A DNA stretch of 64,000 nucleotides from Gemmataceae bacterium (GCA_019636445.1 JAHBXO010000015.1:52662-116661); one strand, 5' to 3'; positions 41,304 to 51,737 are shown, counted from the stretch's first letter. A program made the numbers and translations. Notes: a model not told the origin generated them from the letters alone.

Positions 41304-42218
41304 ATGGAATCGACGAGCGTACAGTATTCGTTCTCCGGCCACGACACCTTCCCCTTCCGCTACCCCTGGCTGAAGAAGGGCTACGACGCCGTCCAAGAGG
41401 ACACCGGCGTTTTTGTACGCGACGATGCCATCACCACGTTGGGTGTCGGGAAGAACATGGTCCGGTCGATCCGGCACTGGTGTCTCGCGTCGAGTGTGCT
41501 GGAAGAGAACGAGGGCGGCGGGCTGAAGTCGTCCGCTCTCGGCGACCTGCTGCTCGCAGACGACGGCCTCGACCCGTACCTCGAAGACCCCGCCACGTTG
41601 TGGGTTTTGCATTGGGAGATCGCCTCTTGTCGTAGACGAGCCGCGACGTGGTTCTGGACGTTCAGCCACTTCCACGAGCCGGAGTTTACGCGCGAAGCCC
41701 TGTTCTCGGCACTTTTTAAGTGGACGCAGACGCTTCCGGGCAAGCAGGTCGCGGACAGCTCCCTCAAGCGCGACGTGGAAGTCTTTCTGCGAACTTACGT
41801 CCCGTCTCGGCAGAGTCGCGGCGACATCGCTGAGGACTCAATCGATTGCCCGCTCATCGAACTCGGCTTGATCACTCAACCGACGGGCAGCCAAACGTAC
41901 CGCTTCCGCCGTGGCGCTCAGCAGACGCTGCCCGACGGGATTCTGCTCTACGGCGTCCTTTCGTTTTGGGAGGCCTTCGCCCCCAACGCCGAGACACTCG
42001 CGATTCAGGACATCGCGCGGCAACCTGGCAGTCCGGGACGCTTGTTCAAAATCGACGAGTCGTCGCTCGTCGAGCGGTTGGAGAACATCGAGAAGTTGAC
42101 CGACGGCGTCCTCTCCTACGGAGAGACGGCTGGCCTTCGACAACTCTATCGCCGGGGCGAGCGGCTCGATCCCCACACCGCGCTGGCGGACGCCTACGCC
42201 GCAGGAGGGAAACGATGA
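41304..42218 (+). CDS. DUF4007 protein, first copy
   Basis: 304 residues from ATG 41304 (AAGGGGAGC upstream). YSFSGHDTFPFRYPWLKKGY, DDAITTLGVGKNMVRSIRHW and LEDPATLWVLHWEIAS are the signature of DUF4007. The family sits in phosphorothioation and BREX-like operons; molecular role unknown, possibly a DNA-binding adaptor (winged-helix-like core). Overlaps the following ATPase gene by four bases, so the two products are made together. Confidence 0.88.
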   Translation: MESTSVQYSFSGHDTFPFRYPWLKKGYDAVQEDTGVFVRDDAITTLGVGKNMVRSIRHWCLASSVLEENEGGGLKSSALGDLLLADDGLDPYLEDPATLWVLHWEIASCRRRAATWFWTFSHFHEPEFTREALFSALFKWTQTLPGKQVADSSLKRDVEVFLRTYVPSRQSRGDIAEDSIDCPLIELGLITQPTGSQTYRFRRGAQQTLPDGILLYGVLSFWEAFAPNAETLAIQDIARQPGSPGRLFKIDESSLVERLENIEKLTDGVLSYGETAGLRQLYRRGERLDPHTALADAYAAGGKR

Positions 42219-45200
42219 CCGATTCGCTCACGCTCGACAAGCTCGTCGCGGTCAACCCGCGGTTTGCTCGGTCGGTTTCCCTGACCCGCGACGCCGGTCG
42301 TTCCGATGCACTTGACGGCTACATCCTCACTCCGAATGGCCGCGAGATCCTCCGTCGCCTGAGCGCGGCTTTGGTGGGTGAAACCTCGACTCGCGCGTGG
42401 TCGATCACAGGCCCTTACGGTTCTGGGAAGTCGGCATTCGCGCTCCTCACCGCCCAACTCCTCTCTGGTGAGGAACACGTTCGGGTACAGGCGCGGAAGT
42501 TCCTGTCAGCGACGGATGCGGAACTCGCCGAGCGATTCTTCGGCACAGGCTCGCCGCTGCCGAAGCGGGCCGGACGGCTGCTTCCCGTGTTGGTCACCGG
42601 CTCCCGTCAACCGCTCGACAAGGCCCTTGCCGCGGCGCTCGCGGCAGCGCTGCGGTCGCTTGCGGTGCGTGGACGGACTCCTCAGATCATCGAACGCCTG
42701 GAAAAGATTGCCACGCAGTCTGCTCTCGCGAGTGGGGCCATCGTCGGACTGTTCGAGGAGGCGAACGAATACCTCGCCCGGTTTGGTCACGAGGCCGCGG
42801 GTCTGCTGCTGGTCGTGGATGAACTGGGGAAGTTCCTCGAATACGGCGCGACCAATCCCGAGCAAGGCGACGTGTTCGTTTTGCAGGAGTTGGCGGAAGC
42901 CGCGACGCGATCAAAACGTCCGTTTCTGTTCATCACCATCTTGCATCAGGCTCTTGATCGCTACGCCGATCACATGAGTTCCGGTCGCCGCGCGGAGTGG
43001 GCGAAAGTGCAGGGTCGGTTTGAAGACGTGGCTTTCGAGGAACGCAGTGAGCAACTTCTCCGGTTAATCTCGCACGCGATTCGGCAGGAGGGGTCGGACA
43101 CCGACTTGAAGCCGGTCCGCCGGCTGGCGAAGAGCCTCGCCCAGGACGCGGTCGCCCTCGGCATTCGCGTCGGCTCGCTGGCGCAAAGTGAGTTGGAAGA
43201 ATGCCTGGCCGCTTGCTATCCGCTTCACCCTCTCACCGCGATCACGTTAGGGCCGCTGTTCCGGCAACTCGCGCAGAACGAACGATCCCTCTTCGCGTTC
43301 CTCACGTCATCCGAACCGTTTGGTTTTCAGGACTTCCTGAAGAGCCACACGGTCAAGGGCGGGGGGTACCGACTCGACTGCGTGTACGACTACGTCATGG
43401 CCTCGCTCGGCCCCGGCCTTTTTGCCCAACACCGCGGGAAGCTCTGGGCCGAAGTGCAGTCCGCGCTCGATCGGCTCCACGACGCCGGCGAGCTCGAGGT
43501 CCGTGTCGCCAAGACGGTTGGCTTGTTGCAGGCCCTCGGTTCCGTCGGGGGTGTTTCCGCTTCTGCCGGGTTGCTTCAGGCCGCTTTGAAGGGAACGGCA
43601 ACGGAAACCCAAATTGCCGATGCAGTCCAGTCGCTGACCCGCCGCTCTGTCGTCGTCTTCCGCCGCCACACTGGAAGTTACGCGCTTTGGGAAGGAAGCG
43701 ACGTTGACATCGATGACCGTCTCCAAGCCGCACGCCGGTCTGTTGAGCAGGACCAGAATCTCGCGGACTTCCTCACCCGCCAACTCCCGCCGCAACCGCT
43801 GACCGCGCGCCGCCATTACTTCCAGACCGGCACGTTGCGCTACTTCGAGGCGGCTTATTGCGACGCGGGTGACTTCCAAGCGGACCTGTTCCAAAGCAGC
43901 GTACTCGGGAACGGTAACGCGGACGGCCGCGTTCTCTACTGCCTCCCTCGGGACGCGGGCGAGCGGGAGACAATACGTGAGTTGATCCAGTCCACCACGG
44001 CGGACACGCCGATCATCGCGGCGCTCCCGAAAGACGTGTTCGATCTCCGGGAACTGTGCCACGAGTTGGTCTGCCTGCGCTGGGTGACCGAACACACGCC
44101 CGAACTGGAATCGGACCGGACCGCCCGGCGCGAGCTGAGCGCGCGGTTGGCCATCGCCGAGCAGAATCTGCGGTCGCACTTGGAGTGGGTCTTCTCCACG
44201 GCCAACACGGGCTGCACTTGGTACTGCCGGGGCAAGAAGACGACCCTGACCACGGCCCGGCAGTTCAACGACATGCTGTCGCAAGCCTGCGACGAGGTTT
44301 ACTCCGCGACACCGCGCTGGCGGAATGAGCTGATCAACCGGCGGGCGCTGTCGTCGTCGGCCGCTGCCGCTCGCCGCAACCTCATCGAGGCGATGTTCGA
44401 GCATCCGGAGAAGGAAACCCTCGGCTTCGAGGGGAACCCGCCCGAACGGAGCATGTACGAGACGCTGCTCAAGGCGTCGCGGCTGCATCGTAAGCACGGC
44501 GGGGAATTCGCCTTCTGCCCACCGGACGCTAAGGCCGAGCCTGCTGTCCGTGAAATTTGGAAATCGATTGAATCATTCCTGTCCGAGACCGATAATGGGC
44601 GAAAATCAGTCGAAGCACTGTTTGCGGCTCTGCGTCAACCACCGTTCGGACTAAAGGACGGTGTGCTACCAGTGCTTCTTGCCGCCGTGCTGGTCTACTG
44701 GCATTCACAGGTGGCGCTGTACGAGGAGGGGTCGTTCGTCCCGCAACCCAACGCCGCCGTGTTCGAGCGACTGTTCCGCGCGCCGGCCAAGTTCGAGTTG
44801 CAGCGGTTCCGCATCGCCGGCCCGCGAGCCGAGGTGTTCCAGCAATACGCGGCGATGATCACCAAGACCACCGAAGGAGAACCCGATCTCCTCACGGTGG
44901 TCAAGCCGATGTTCCGGATGGTACGCGACCTTCCCGAATACGTCGGCAAGACTAAGGGGGTCAGCGAGACAGCCCAGCGTGTGCTAAAAGCCGTGAAGGA
45001 GGCGCGACAACCCGACCGGTTGTTGTTCGCGGACCTCCCCACCGCATGTGGTTTCTCCGCGTTCGAGGCGTCCGGCAAGGTCGAAGCGAAGCAGGTGGAG
45101 CGTTACTTCGCGCAGCTTCGAGCGGCCTGCGTTGAACTGCAACGTGCCTACCCGCACCTGTTGGCGGATGTCGAGCGGCTCCTGCTGAAGTCATTCGGCG

Positions 45201-45724
45201 AGCAAGCACCGCTCGGCAAGGCGCGGAAGGCCATCGAGCATCACGCTCGACTGGTGTTGAACGTGGCCGTGGACACCAAGCTGAAAGCGTTTCTACTGCG
45301 GGTGTCGGACGAGGGCGTTGAGGACACGACGTGGCTGGAGTCCGTAGCCACGCTGCTCGTGGGCAAACCGCCGGTCCACTGGGACGATCAGGATCGCGCG
45401 CGGTTTGAAGTTCAGTTGGCGGCGACGGCCCGCACCTTCGAGCACTACCGCGTGCTGGCGGTCGAGATGGAGAAGACCGGGTACGCCCTGCTGGACGGGG
45501 ACAAGTCGATGCTGCTGGTTAGCATCACGGTCCCGGATCGGGGCGAGGTCGAGAAGGTCGTGCAGGTTCCTCCGGAGCTGTCGCCGCAGGCGCGGATCGT
45601 CCGGGAAGAATTCCGGCGAGTCCTTCAAGAGCAGAACCTGTTGGATCGGAAGGATGTCAGCGTCGCGATCATCGCGGAGTTGGCACGGCAGCTTCTGAGC
45701 GAAACCGACAAGCCGACCGCATAG
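42215..45724 (+). CDS. Large BrxC-like ATP-binding protein, first copy
   Basis: 1169 residues from ATG 42215 (CAGGAGG upstream; the open frame further left lies inside DUF4007 and is a shadow). Walker A GPYGSGKSAFALL (~67-76), Walker B LLLVVDELGKFLEYG (~198) and a sensor-like FLFITILHQALDRYADHM. The remaining ~850 residues are mostly helical with no recognised catalytic motif. The P-loop near residue 70 and the DELG/DEFG Walker B are shared with the 1264-residue ATPase later in the operon, so the two are probably distant paralogues of the BrxC/PglY/DUF499-type group. Confidence 0.78.
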   Translation: MTDSLTLDKLVAVNPRFARSVSLTRDAGRSDALDGYILTPNGREILRRLSAALVGETSTRAWSITGPYGSGKSAFALLTAQLLSGEEHVRVQARKFLSATDAELAERFFGTGSPLPKRAGRLLPVLVTGSRQPLDKALAAALAAALRSLAVRGRTPQIIERLEKIATQSALASGAIVGLFEEANEYLARFGHEAAGLLLVVDELGKFLEYGATNPEQGDVFVLQELAEAATRSKRPFLFITILHQALDRYADHMSSGRRAEWAKVQGRFEDVAFEERSEQLLRLISHAIRQEGSDTDLKPVRRLAKSLAQDAVALGIRVGSLAQSELEECLAACYPLHPLTAITLGPLFRQLAQNERSLFAFLTSSEPFGFQDFLKSHTVKGGGYRLDCVYDYVMASLGPGLFAQHRGKLWAEVQSALDRLHDAGELEVRVAKTVGLLQALGSVGGVSASAGLLQAALKGTATETQIADAVQSLTRRSVVVFRRHTGSYALWEGSDVDIDDRLQAARRSVEQDQNLADFLTRQLPPQPLTARRHYFQTGTLRYFEAAYCDAGDFQADLFQSSVLGNGNADGRVLYCLPRDAGERETIRELIQSTTADTPIIAALPKDVFDLRELCHELVCLRWVTEHTPELESDRTARRELSARLAIAEQNLRSHLEWVFSTANTGCTWYCRGKKTTLTTARQFNDMLSQACDEVYSATPRWRNELINRRALSSSAAAARRNLIEAMFEHPEKETLGFEGNPPERSMYETLLKASRLHRKHGGEFAFCPPDAKAEPAVREIWKSIESFLSETDNGRKSVEALFAALRQPPFGLKDGVLPVLLAAVLVYWHSQVALYEEGSFVPQPNAAVFERLFRAPAKFELQRFRIAGPRAEVFQQYAAMITKTTEGEPDLLTVVKPMFRMVRDLPEYVGKTKGVSETAQRVLKAVKEARQPDRLLFADLPTACGFSAFEASGKVEAKQVERYFAQLRAACVELQRAYPHLLADVERLLLKSFGEQAPLGKARKAIEHHARLVLNVAVDTKLKAFLLRVSDEGVEDTTWLESVATLLVGKPPVHWDDQDRARFEVQLAATARTFEHYRVLAVEMEKTGYALLDGDKSMLLVSITVPDRGEVEKVVQVPPELSPQARIVREEFRRVLQEQNLLDRKDVSVAIIAELARQLLSETDKPTA

Positions 45725-45775
45725 GCGCTGCTGCTGAGATTCGCGCGAACGTCATCACGCGGGAGAATACGTCGC

Positions 45776-46582
45776 ATGCCGAGCCCTCGCCACATCCTGA
45801 TGCTCTCCGGGGGCAAGGATAGCACCGCTCTCGCGATTCACATGCGCGACCGCATCCCGGAGATGGAGTACGTCTTCTGCGACACCGACAAGGAATTGCC
45901 GGAAACTTACGAATACTTGTCGAAGATCGAGTACTTCCTCGGAAAGAAGATTACCCGACTGCGGGACGACCGCGGCTTCGATCACTGGCTCAAGATCAAG
46001 GGTGGCTATCTGCCATCGTCAAGGATGCGGTGGTGTACTTACTACCTGAAAATGAAGCCGTTCGAGAAGTACGTCGGCGATGATCCCGTGCGCATGTACG
46101 TCGGGATTCGGGCGGACGAGAACCGCACTGCCTACGTCTCGACCCGCACGAACATCGTCACGGTGCTACCGTTCGTGGAGGACGAGATTACAGCGGATGG
46201 AGTCCGCAAGATCCTTGAAGAGAGTGGACTCGGGTATCCCAGCTATTACTCCTGGCGAACTCGGTCTGGGTGCTACTTCTGCTTCTTCCAGCGCAGGGCG
46301 GAGTGGGTCGGTCTGCTCGAAAAGCATCCCGACCTTTTCGAGAAAGCGAAGGCCTACGAAAAAGTTGATCCGGACGAGGGGGTCAATTTCACTTGGTCGC
46401 AGCGGGAGAGTTTAGAGGAACTGTCGCAACCGGAGAGAGTAGCGGAGATCAAGCGGAAGCACGTGGAGGCCATGCGCAAGGAGGCGGCGAAGAAACGGGT
46501 CAGCCTCCCGCTCATTGAGGTTCTCGAAGACGTTCTTGAAGAAGAGAACGACGATCCCCCCTGCTTTATGTGCCACACCTGA
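45776..46582 (+). CDS. brxP: PAPS-reductase-like protein, BrxP/DndC type
   Basis: 268 residues from ATG 45776. The PP-loop SGGKDST is at 11-17, followed by EYVFCDTDKELPETYEYLSK. Cysteines at RMRWCTYYLKMKPF, the CxxC in RSGCYFCFFQRRAEW and a C-terminal CFMC could hold an iron-sulfur cluster. This is the DndC-like architecture that activates DNA for sulfur transfer in phosphorothioation, and the hallmark (BrxP) of type 4 BREX. No DndA-type cysteine desulfurase is in the window; the host enzyme may supply sulfur. It separates the two DUF4007/ATPase modules. Confidence 0.85.
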   Translation: MPSPRHILMLSGGKDSTALAIHMRDRIPEMEYVFCDTDKELPETYEYLSKIEYFLGKKITRLRDDRGFDHWLKIKGGYLPSSRMRWCTYYLKMKPFEKYVGDDPVRMYVGIRADENRTAYVSTRTNIVTVLPFVEDEITADGVRKILEESGLGYPSYYSWRTRSGCYFCFFQRRAEWVGLLEKHPDLFEKAKAYEKVDPDEGVNFTWSQRESLEELSQPERVAEIKRKHVEAMRKEAAKKRVSLPLIEVLEDVLEEENDDPPCFMCHT

Positions 46583-46603
46583 TGAACTCCATCGAGCCCA
46601 ACT

Positions 46604-47467
46604 ATGCCCCTCAAGAACGACTCCTTCGGGTTCTCCCGATATTGGATGTTGGCCGCTTGCAAGCAACTTCCACTGCAGCCTGATCTGTTTTCGTCCAAGA
46701 AGATGGAGTCGGCTCGCAAAGTATTTCTGGCTGGAAGCAACCAACTGACGGCGATCAAGAATTGGCTACGAGTCGGGGGCATTACCGAGTCACGCGGCAG
46801 CACCACAACGCTCACAGAGCTGGGCCAACTCATCGCGGCCCAGGATGCGCGAGCGGAGATAGCGTGGACTTGGTGGCTGTTCCACTTGCACCTGTGTGCC
46901 AACCCAGACTCGTTCCCGTATTCGGGCTTCTTTGAGCTCTACGACCATGACATGCGCTGGAAGTCAGTCGATGACGTCGTCGGGGAACTCGCGAAGATCG
47001 CGGACGACAAGCAGTTGAACATCTCCAAAGACACCGTCGGCACCTACTTCGCCGGCGTCGCCCAAAGCTTCCAGGCCGGCGGGTTCGTTCATGAACTCGG
47101 TTTGATCGAGGAGCGGACTTCCGGCGACAGTCGTGGCTCGCGCCGGATGCGCCGACGACTGACCCGGCCCGACGACCTCCTCGTCGCCTACACCACGATC
47201 CTGTTCCAGCACCAGTATTTCCCTGGTCAGTCCACGGTCGAAGCTCGCGCACTGCTTGGCAAGGGCCTCGCCCGAGCGTTGGGCCTCCGAGAGTCCGACG
47301 TGCGGGAATGCCTGTCCCGGATCACCACGAATAAGGACTTGAGTCAGTACGTTCAGTACCGGCAGCAGGTCAATCAAGATTCGGTTCAGTTCTTGCGAGC
47401 GGCGGACGCCTCGCTGAAGGAAATCCGCTTCAGGGGCTATCAGAGCCAAGCCGTCAAATGGCAATAA
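46604..47467 (+). CDS. DUF4007-like protein, second copy
   Basis: 287 residues from ATG 46604. FSRYWMLAACKQLPLQPDLF, GSNQLTAIKNWLRVGGITES, LTELGQLIAAQDARAEIAWT and WWLFHLHLCANPDS follow the same order as the first DUF4007 protein (kN-x-x-x-x-I-x-x-W, T-x-LG, WxLxH) but with low identity, and the N-terminal 'FPxRYxWLKKGYD' is replaced. Likely a diverged paralogue dedicated to the second ATPase. Overlaps the next gene by ten bases. Confidence 0.72.
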   Translation: MPLKNDSFGFSRYWMLAACKQLPLQPDLFSSKKMESARKVFLAGSNQLTAIKNWLRVGGITESRGSTTTLTELGQLIAAQDARAEIAWTWWLFHLHLCANPDSFPYSGFFELYDHDMRWKSVDDVVGELAKIADDKQLNISKDTVGTYFAGVAQSFQAGGFVHELGLIEERTSGDSRGSRRMRRRLTRPDDLLVAYTTILFQHQYFPGQSTVEARALLGKGLARALGLRESDVRECLSRITTNKDLSQYVQYRQQVNQDSVQFLRAADASLKEIRFRGYQSQAVKWQ

Positions 47468-47946
47468 CCACGCTCAGCGACCAGGTCGCGCGACTCTTCG
47501 CGGGGGAATTGAACCCCGCGCGGCGCTACCGGTGCCTGATTCTGCAAACCGACCGGCTCGACCTCCTCGACCGACTGTGTGCCTGCGCCCCGCGCGCGCT
47601 GGCACCTCTCGGCAAACCGGTGAGGAGCCTGAGCTGGGACACGTTTTTCGACTCGGTCGGGGCGATATCCGCCACTACCGCGAAGGAGAACATCCTCGCC
47701 GCCGGCAAAGAGAACTTCGTCGTCCTGGTTGGTCCGCTGCACTTTATCGATTACTGGACGTCGGGAGTTCAGGAGGGGTTTTGGAACTTCCTGTCGCTCT
47801 ACTCTCACGGCCCCGGCGTCGTGGTGATTGATGTTCTGCGGACGGAAGGGGTCGAAGGGCCGTTCGTGGCCCGAGGTGTCATCCCCGGAACCGAAATCCG
47901 TTTTCAACGGCCGCGCTTGGTCGCAACGGAAGAGCTTCACCTATGA
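47458..47946 (+). CDS. Small BREX-associated protein (BrxF-position)
   Basis: 162 residues from ATG 47458. Alpha/beta, with RYRCLILQTDRLDLLDRL, FVVLVGPLHFIDYWTSGVQE and GPGVVVIDVLRTEGVEGPFV, a Walker B-like strand but no intact P-loop. It sits directly before, and overlaps by four bases, the BrxC/PglY-like ATPase, exactly where BrxF occurs in type 3 BREX. Homology to BrxF is not established. Confidence 0.6.
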   Translation: MAITTLSDQVARLFAGELNPARRYRCLILQTDRLDLLDRLCACAPRALAPLGKPVRSLSWDTFFDSVGAISATTAKENILAAGKENFVVLVGPLHFIDYWTSGVQEGFWNFLSLYSHGPGVVVIDVLRTEGVEGPFVARGVIPGTEIRFQRPRLVATEELHL

Positions 47947-50900
47947 GCCATCTCAACGACTGGGTTTACGTTTCGCAGGACGAGAAGCCCTACGTCAACT
48001 TCGAGGAGTCCCTTGAGGTTGACCAGGTCGCGGCCGGCTACGTCCCCGTTCGTTCGACCCTCGACGTCCTTGACTTCCTCCGGGAAGCGGTCGGCCTGAC
48101 CAGCCCGCGCGGTCGCGCCGTGATCTGCCACGGCACCTACGGAACGGGGAAGAGCCGGCTGTGTACGGTTCTGGCTCGGCTGTTCCGCGACGGGTTCGAC
48201 TGTCCGGCGCTGCAGCAGGTTTGGAGCCGACTGCGGGCGCGGAGCCAGGAAGCCGCCATCAATGGCCTCAAACAGGCGCTCGTCCCGGTCGGTAAGGCGT
48301 GGCGGCCGTGGCTCGTCGTGCCACTGTACGCCGACGGCGGAGGGGGCCGTTTGTCCACCGCGTTCGTCCGCGGGTTGCTCAAGGCGCTGCGGCGGGCGGG
48401 GATCAACGACGACGTGCTGGGGAAGACGATCTTCCACGAAGCGGCGACTCGCCTGAGGCAGTTGACCGAGGCGGGGAAGGAGTACAAACCCGCGCCGGGT
48501 TCGCGGCTTGCGAACGTCGAGCAGATGGAACGCGCGCTAAGGGAAGACAACTCCGACGACGCCTTCAAAGAGTTCTGTGACTGGCACTACCGCGAAACCG
48601 TAGTCGATTTCAATGACTACCTGCGCGCCTCGGGCGGGGCATACGAGGCGCACGAGATTTACCCACTCGTTGCCCAGAAACTTCAGCAGCACGGGTACGA
48701 CGGCATTCTGGTGATCTGGGACGAGTTCGGTCTCGCCCTCGAATCCCTGATGAAGGGCGCGCAGGCCGGGGATCGCGACTTGCACCTCGAAGCGATCAGT
48801 CTTCAAGACTTCGTCGAGCGGGCCTGCGGGAACAACGACCTCGGCAAGCGGGTCGTGTTCATGGCCTTCACCCACATGAGCCTGACCGAGTACGGCCAGC
48901 GCAGCAACCTGAGCGAAACGGATCGGAACCGCCTTGAGACGGTTGCGGCCCGGTTCCGGCAGCCGTCGATCTTCATCAAGCTCAGCGTCACCGAGATGGA
49001 GGGTTACCACCTCCTCGCCGGGATGCTGCACCGGACCCCGGCCGGCGAAGCCGTCTTCCAGAACCCGATACCCCGGCTTCAGCAGATCGCAAGCCAGATG
49101 CACCGGCAGCGGTTCTGGCAGACCTTGCCTCCGGACGCCGCATATCAGGACGTCGTCTCGCCGTGTTACCCGATGCACCCGGCAACGTCGGCGTCGCTGT
49201 TGCTACTTTCGGATCGCATCGCGCAGGTGAGCCGCACCGCCTTCTACTACCTGCAAAGCCGCGAAGACGGCGGGATGGTCCGCGCGCTGGAGCAACGAGA
49301 ACTGCCGGTTCCCGCCGAGGCGGGCGGCACCGAGTTGCTCCGCGTCCCCGACCTACTCCCGTTCTTCGCCGACCCCCTGCGGTTGAAGGAACCGCACCTC
49401 GTTAACCAATACGAGCAAGCTGTGGCAAGGCTTCCTGGTGCGTCACCGTTTGAAACAGCCGTTCTGAGCGCTGTTCTCGTGCTGACGGCAATCAAGAACC
49501 CGGACCTCGCTCCCACCACGACGCTTCTCAGCTTCTGCTTGTGCGACGCCGACCGTGAGGAACTCGGTGCCCGACCGCTTAACGAGGCACTGGCCAAGCT
49601 GCGGGATGCTCACGCCCTTTGGCGGAACGAGGCCACCGATGTCTGGAACTTCGTCACCGACCGCGGTCTCGGTCAAGACCTGGAAAAGGAGATCGAGCAG
49701 GAGAAGGCTCTCGTCCCGTCAGACAAGGGCGCGGGTGAGTTGTTGCGGACATACGACATTCTGCGGGAGGAGGTCACCGACCGCCTCGGGGAGATCGACC
49801 TCGATCCCTGTGATGCGGGGATTGTTCGCCGCGTCTCGATTCGCCTGTTGGACCCGACCAAGGGCGACAAAGCAATCGACGACAAGAACCCGGCGCTGAG
49901 CGGGGGTGCCACCCCGCCGTGGCTGTCGGCGGTGATCTACCTCGTTGCGGTTGATTCCGGGGCTGACCTTGACTTCAGTCGCAAGCTGGCTGAGACGCCA
50001 ACCAAAGCACCGGTCTACCTCGTTCTGCCACCGACCCCGCTGTCGTTCGATGCGGACAAGGCACGGGAGCTGATCGCCGTGCGCCGATTGTTCGAGAAGA
50101 AGGATCCGCAGACCAATGCCTACGAGGTGCTCGAAACGAAGCTCACTCGCCTCCGGGAAGAGCTGCGCGGGGAGTTCGTCAAGGCATTCGGTAATGAAGG
50201 GCTACGGTCTGGAACTACCGTGCTGAAAGTCGGCCGGCCTCCGCGCCCCGTGCCGGTCAGTTCTTGGAGTCAGCTCCTGCCTTCGATCGGCCACGACCTT
50301 GACACGGCGTACCCACATCAACCACGCGTTCGCTGCGGGACGTTCAATGAGTGGCAGGGCTGGTCCGGGTCGCAATGGAACAAGATCGCGAACATCGTTG
50401 AGGCCATCCTCAAGTTCGACGAGAAGCCGGAGTACCACAACGAATTCCTGAACTTCAAAGACACGAGCCAAGAAGCGGCGATCATCGACGGGGTTCTAGT
50501 GGAGAACGGTTTCTTCAGCTTCAACCACGCCTCCGGTCAGTGGGAACTCGCCACCCCGACAGTGGATTCTCCTTCGGAAGTGATGCGTGAGGTACTGAAG
50601 CACCTCGCGTCACGCAGCGCGAAGGACAAACCGTTCTCCGAACTCTACGAGAAACTGATTGAGCCGCCGTATGGTGTGCCGAACGGCGTCATCCCGCTGT
50701 TTGTGGCACTGGCGTTCCGCGCCGAGCCTGCCCGGATCGGGGTTTACCACAAGCGCTCCAGTAGTTGGGAACGTGTCGAATCGAAGATCGCCGACGCCAT
50801 CGTGGACATGGCGTGTTTCCCAGAGCGTTACCAGACGCGATTCAGCAAACTCGCGCCGAAACAGCGCTGGGTATTCCGGGTGATCGGGTCGGAATTCGGG

Positions 50901-51737
50901 GTGAGCGTGCCCGAAGGCGGGGCGGCAGACAAGATTGAGGAGGCGTGCGGTACGGTTGCAGCGCGTTTGCGAGAGTTTGTGAACAAGCTTCCTGAGGCGG
51001 CGCTGCCCACTGACCTGACCGACTTACAGAAAGACATCCTGAAGTCGCTGCGGGGTGGCGTGCCACCCCAACCAACGCTGCTGGCGGATAACTTGATGCG
51101 CTGGGTTCAGGACGATCCCGAGGCGAGGAAGGAACTCGACGACTACGGGAATTCCGCAATGGCATTCCCAGCCACAATCAAACTCTGGCGAGACTTCCGG
51201 GAGCAGCTCGACAAGCAAGTCGAGGGGGCAAGGGCACCTGTTCGGCGGCAACTCCAGGACGTCGGAACCGACCGTGAGGATGTCCTCAAATCACTCTCCC
51301 AAGCCAAAGGCTTCGCGGGGGTTAAGAACACGGTTCTTGACCAAATCGAGAAACGCCTCGCCGAGTCCGATGGCAAGGCGGATCTCCTCGACGAAGTTGT
51401 TGCTGCCGTTGCTGACAAGAAAGCGCATCAGCTCACTCCGGAGGATTACGGGCGGGCGTCGGGGATGCTTGAAGCGATCAAAGTCTTTATGCCGCCGGCA
51501 AGTAAGGTGACCGTGCTGCTGCCGAACGGAAGTCGTCGAGAGTTCCCCGAGTTCAGTCACGAGGAAGCCTCCGCCCAAATTCGCGAGTCGCTGAAAAACT
51601 GGCAAGCTGCCTTCACACTCGCGCCGGAACAACTCGCCTCTCTTCTACTCTGTGCAGTTTGCGCGCTCCCCGAGGTCGTGCCGCCGCCCAGCGCCGATGG
51701 TCAACAGGTGGCGGCAGTGTCCGGTACGCTGGGATAA
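47943..51737 (+). CDS. BrxC/PglY-like large ATPase, second copy
   Basis: 1264 residues from ATG 47943. Walker A CHGTYGTGKSRLC (~61-73), Walker B DGILVIWDEFGLALESL (~253), a sensor-like RVVFMAFTHMSLTEYGQR, then a long helical body and a C-terminal PPASKVTVLLPNGSRREFPE domain. Size and motifs fit BrxC/PglY (DUF6079/DUF499-like) ATPases, the central component of BREX. The gene end overlaps the pglZ start region by ~40 bases. Confidence 0.82.
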   Translation: MSHLNDWVYVSQDEKPYVNFEESLEVDQVAAGYVPVRSTLDVLDFLREAVGLTSPRGRAVICHGTYGTGKSRLCTVLARLFRDGFDCPALQQVWSRLRARSQEAAINGLKQALVPVGKAWRPWLVVPLYADGGGGRLSTAFVRGLLKALRRAGINDDVLGKTIFHEAATRLRQLTEAGKEYKPAPGSRLANVEQMERALREDNSDDAFKEFCDWHYRETVVDFNDYLRASGGAYEAHEIYPLVAQKLQQHGYDGILVIWDEFGLALESLMKGAQAGDRDLHLEAISLQDFVERACGNNDLGKRVVFMAFTHMSLTEYGQRSNLSETDRNRLETVAARFRQPSIFIKLSVTEMEGYHLLAGMLHRTPAGEAVFQNPIPRLQQIASQMHRQRFWQTLPPDAAYQDVVSPCYPMHPATSASLLLLSDRIAQVSRTAFYYLQSREDGGMVRALEQRELPVPAEAGGTELLRVPDLLPFFADPLRLKEPHLVNQYEQAVARLPGASPFETAVLSAVLVLTAIKNPDLAPTTTLLSFCLCDADREELGARPLNEALAKLRDAHALWRNEATDVWNFVTDRGLGQDLEKEIEQEKALVPSDKGAGELLRTYDILREEVTDRLGEIDLDPCDAGIVRRVSIRLLDPTKGDKAIDDKNPALSGGATPPWLSAVIYLVAVDSGADLDFSRKLAETPTKAPVYLVLPPTPLSFDADKARELIAVRRLFEKKDPQTNAYEVLETKLTRLREELRGEFVKAFGNEGLRSGTTVLKVGRPPRPVPVSSWSQLLPSIGHDLDTAYPHQPRVRCGTFNEWQGWSGSQWNKIANIVEAILKFDEKPEYHNEFLNFKDTSQEAAIIDGVLVENGFFSFNHASGQWELATPTVDSPSEVMREVLKHLASRSAKDKPFSELYEKLIEPPYGVPNGVIPLFVALAFRAEPARIGVYHKRSSSWERVESKIADAIVDMACFPERYQTRFSKLAPKQRWVFRVIGSEFGVSVPEGGAADKIEEACGTVAARLREFVNKLPEAALPTDLTDLQKDILKSLRGGVPPQPTLLADNLMRWVQDDPEARKELDDYGNSAMAFPATIKLWRDFREQLDKQVEGARAPVRRQLQDVGTDREDVLKSLSQAKGFAGVKNTVLDQIEKRLAESDGKADLLDEVVAAVADKKAHQLTPEDYGRASGMLEAIKVFMPPASKVTVLLPNGSRREFPEFSHEEASAQIRESLKNWQAAFTLAPEQLASLLLCAVCALPEVVPPPSADGQQVAAVSGTLG

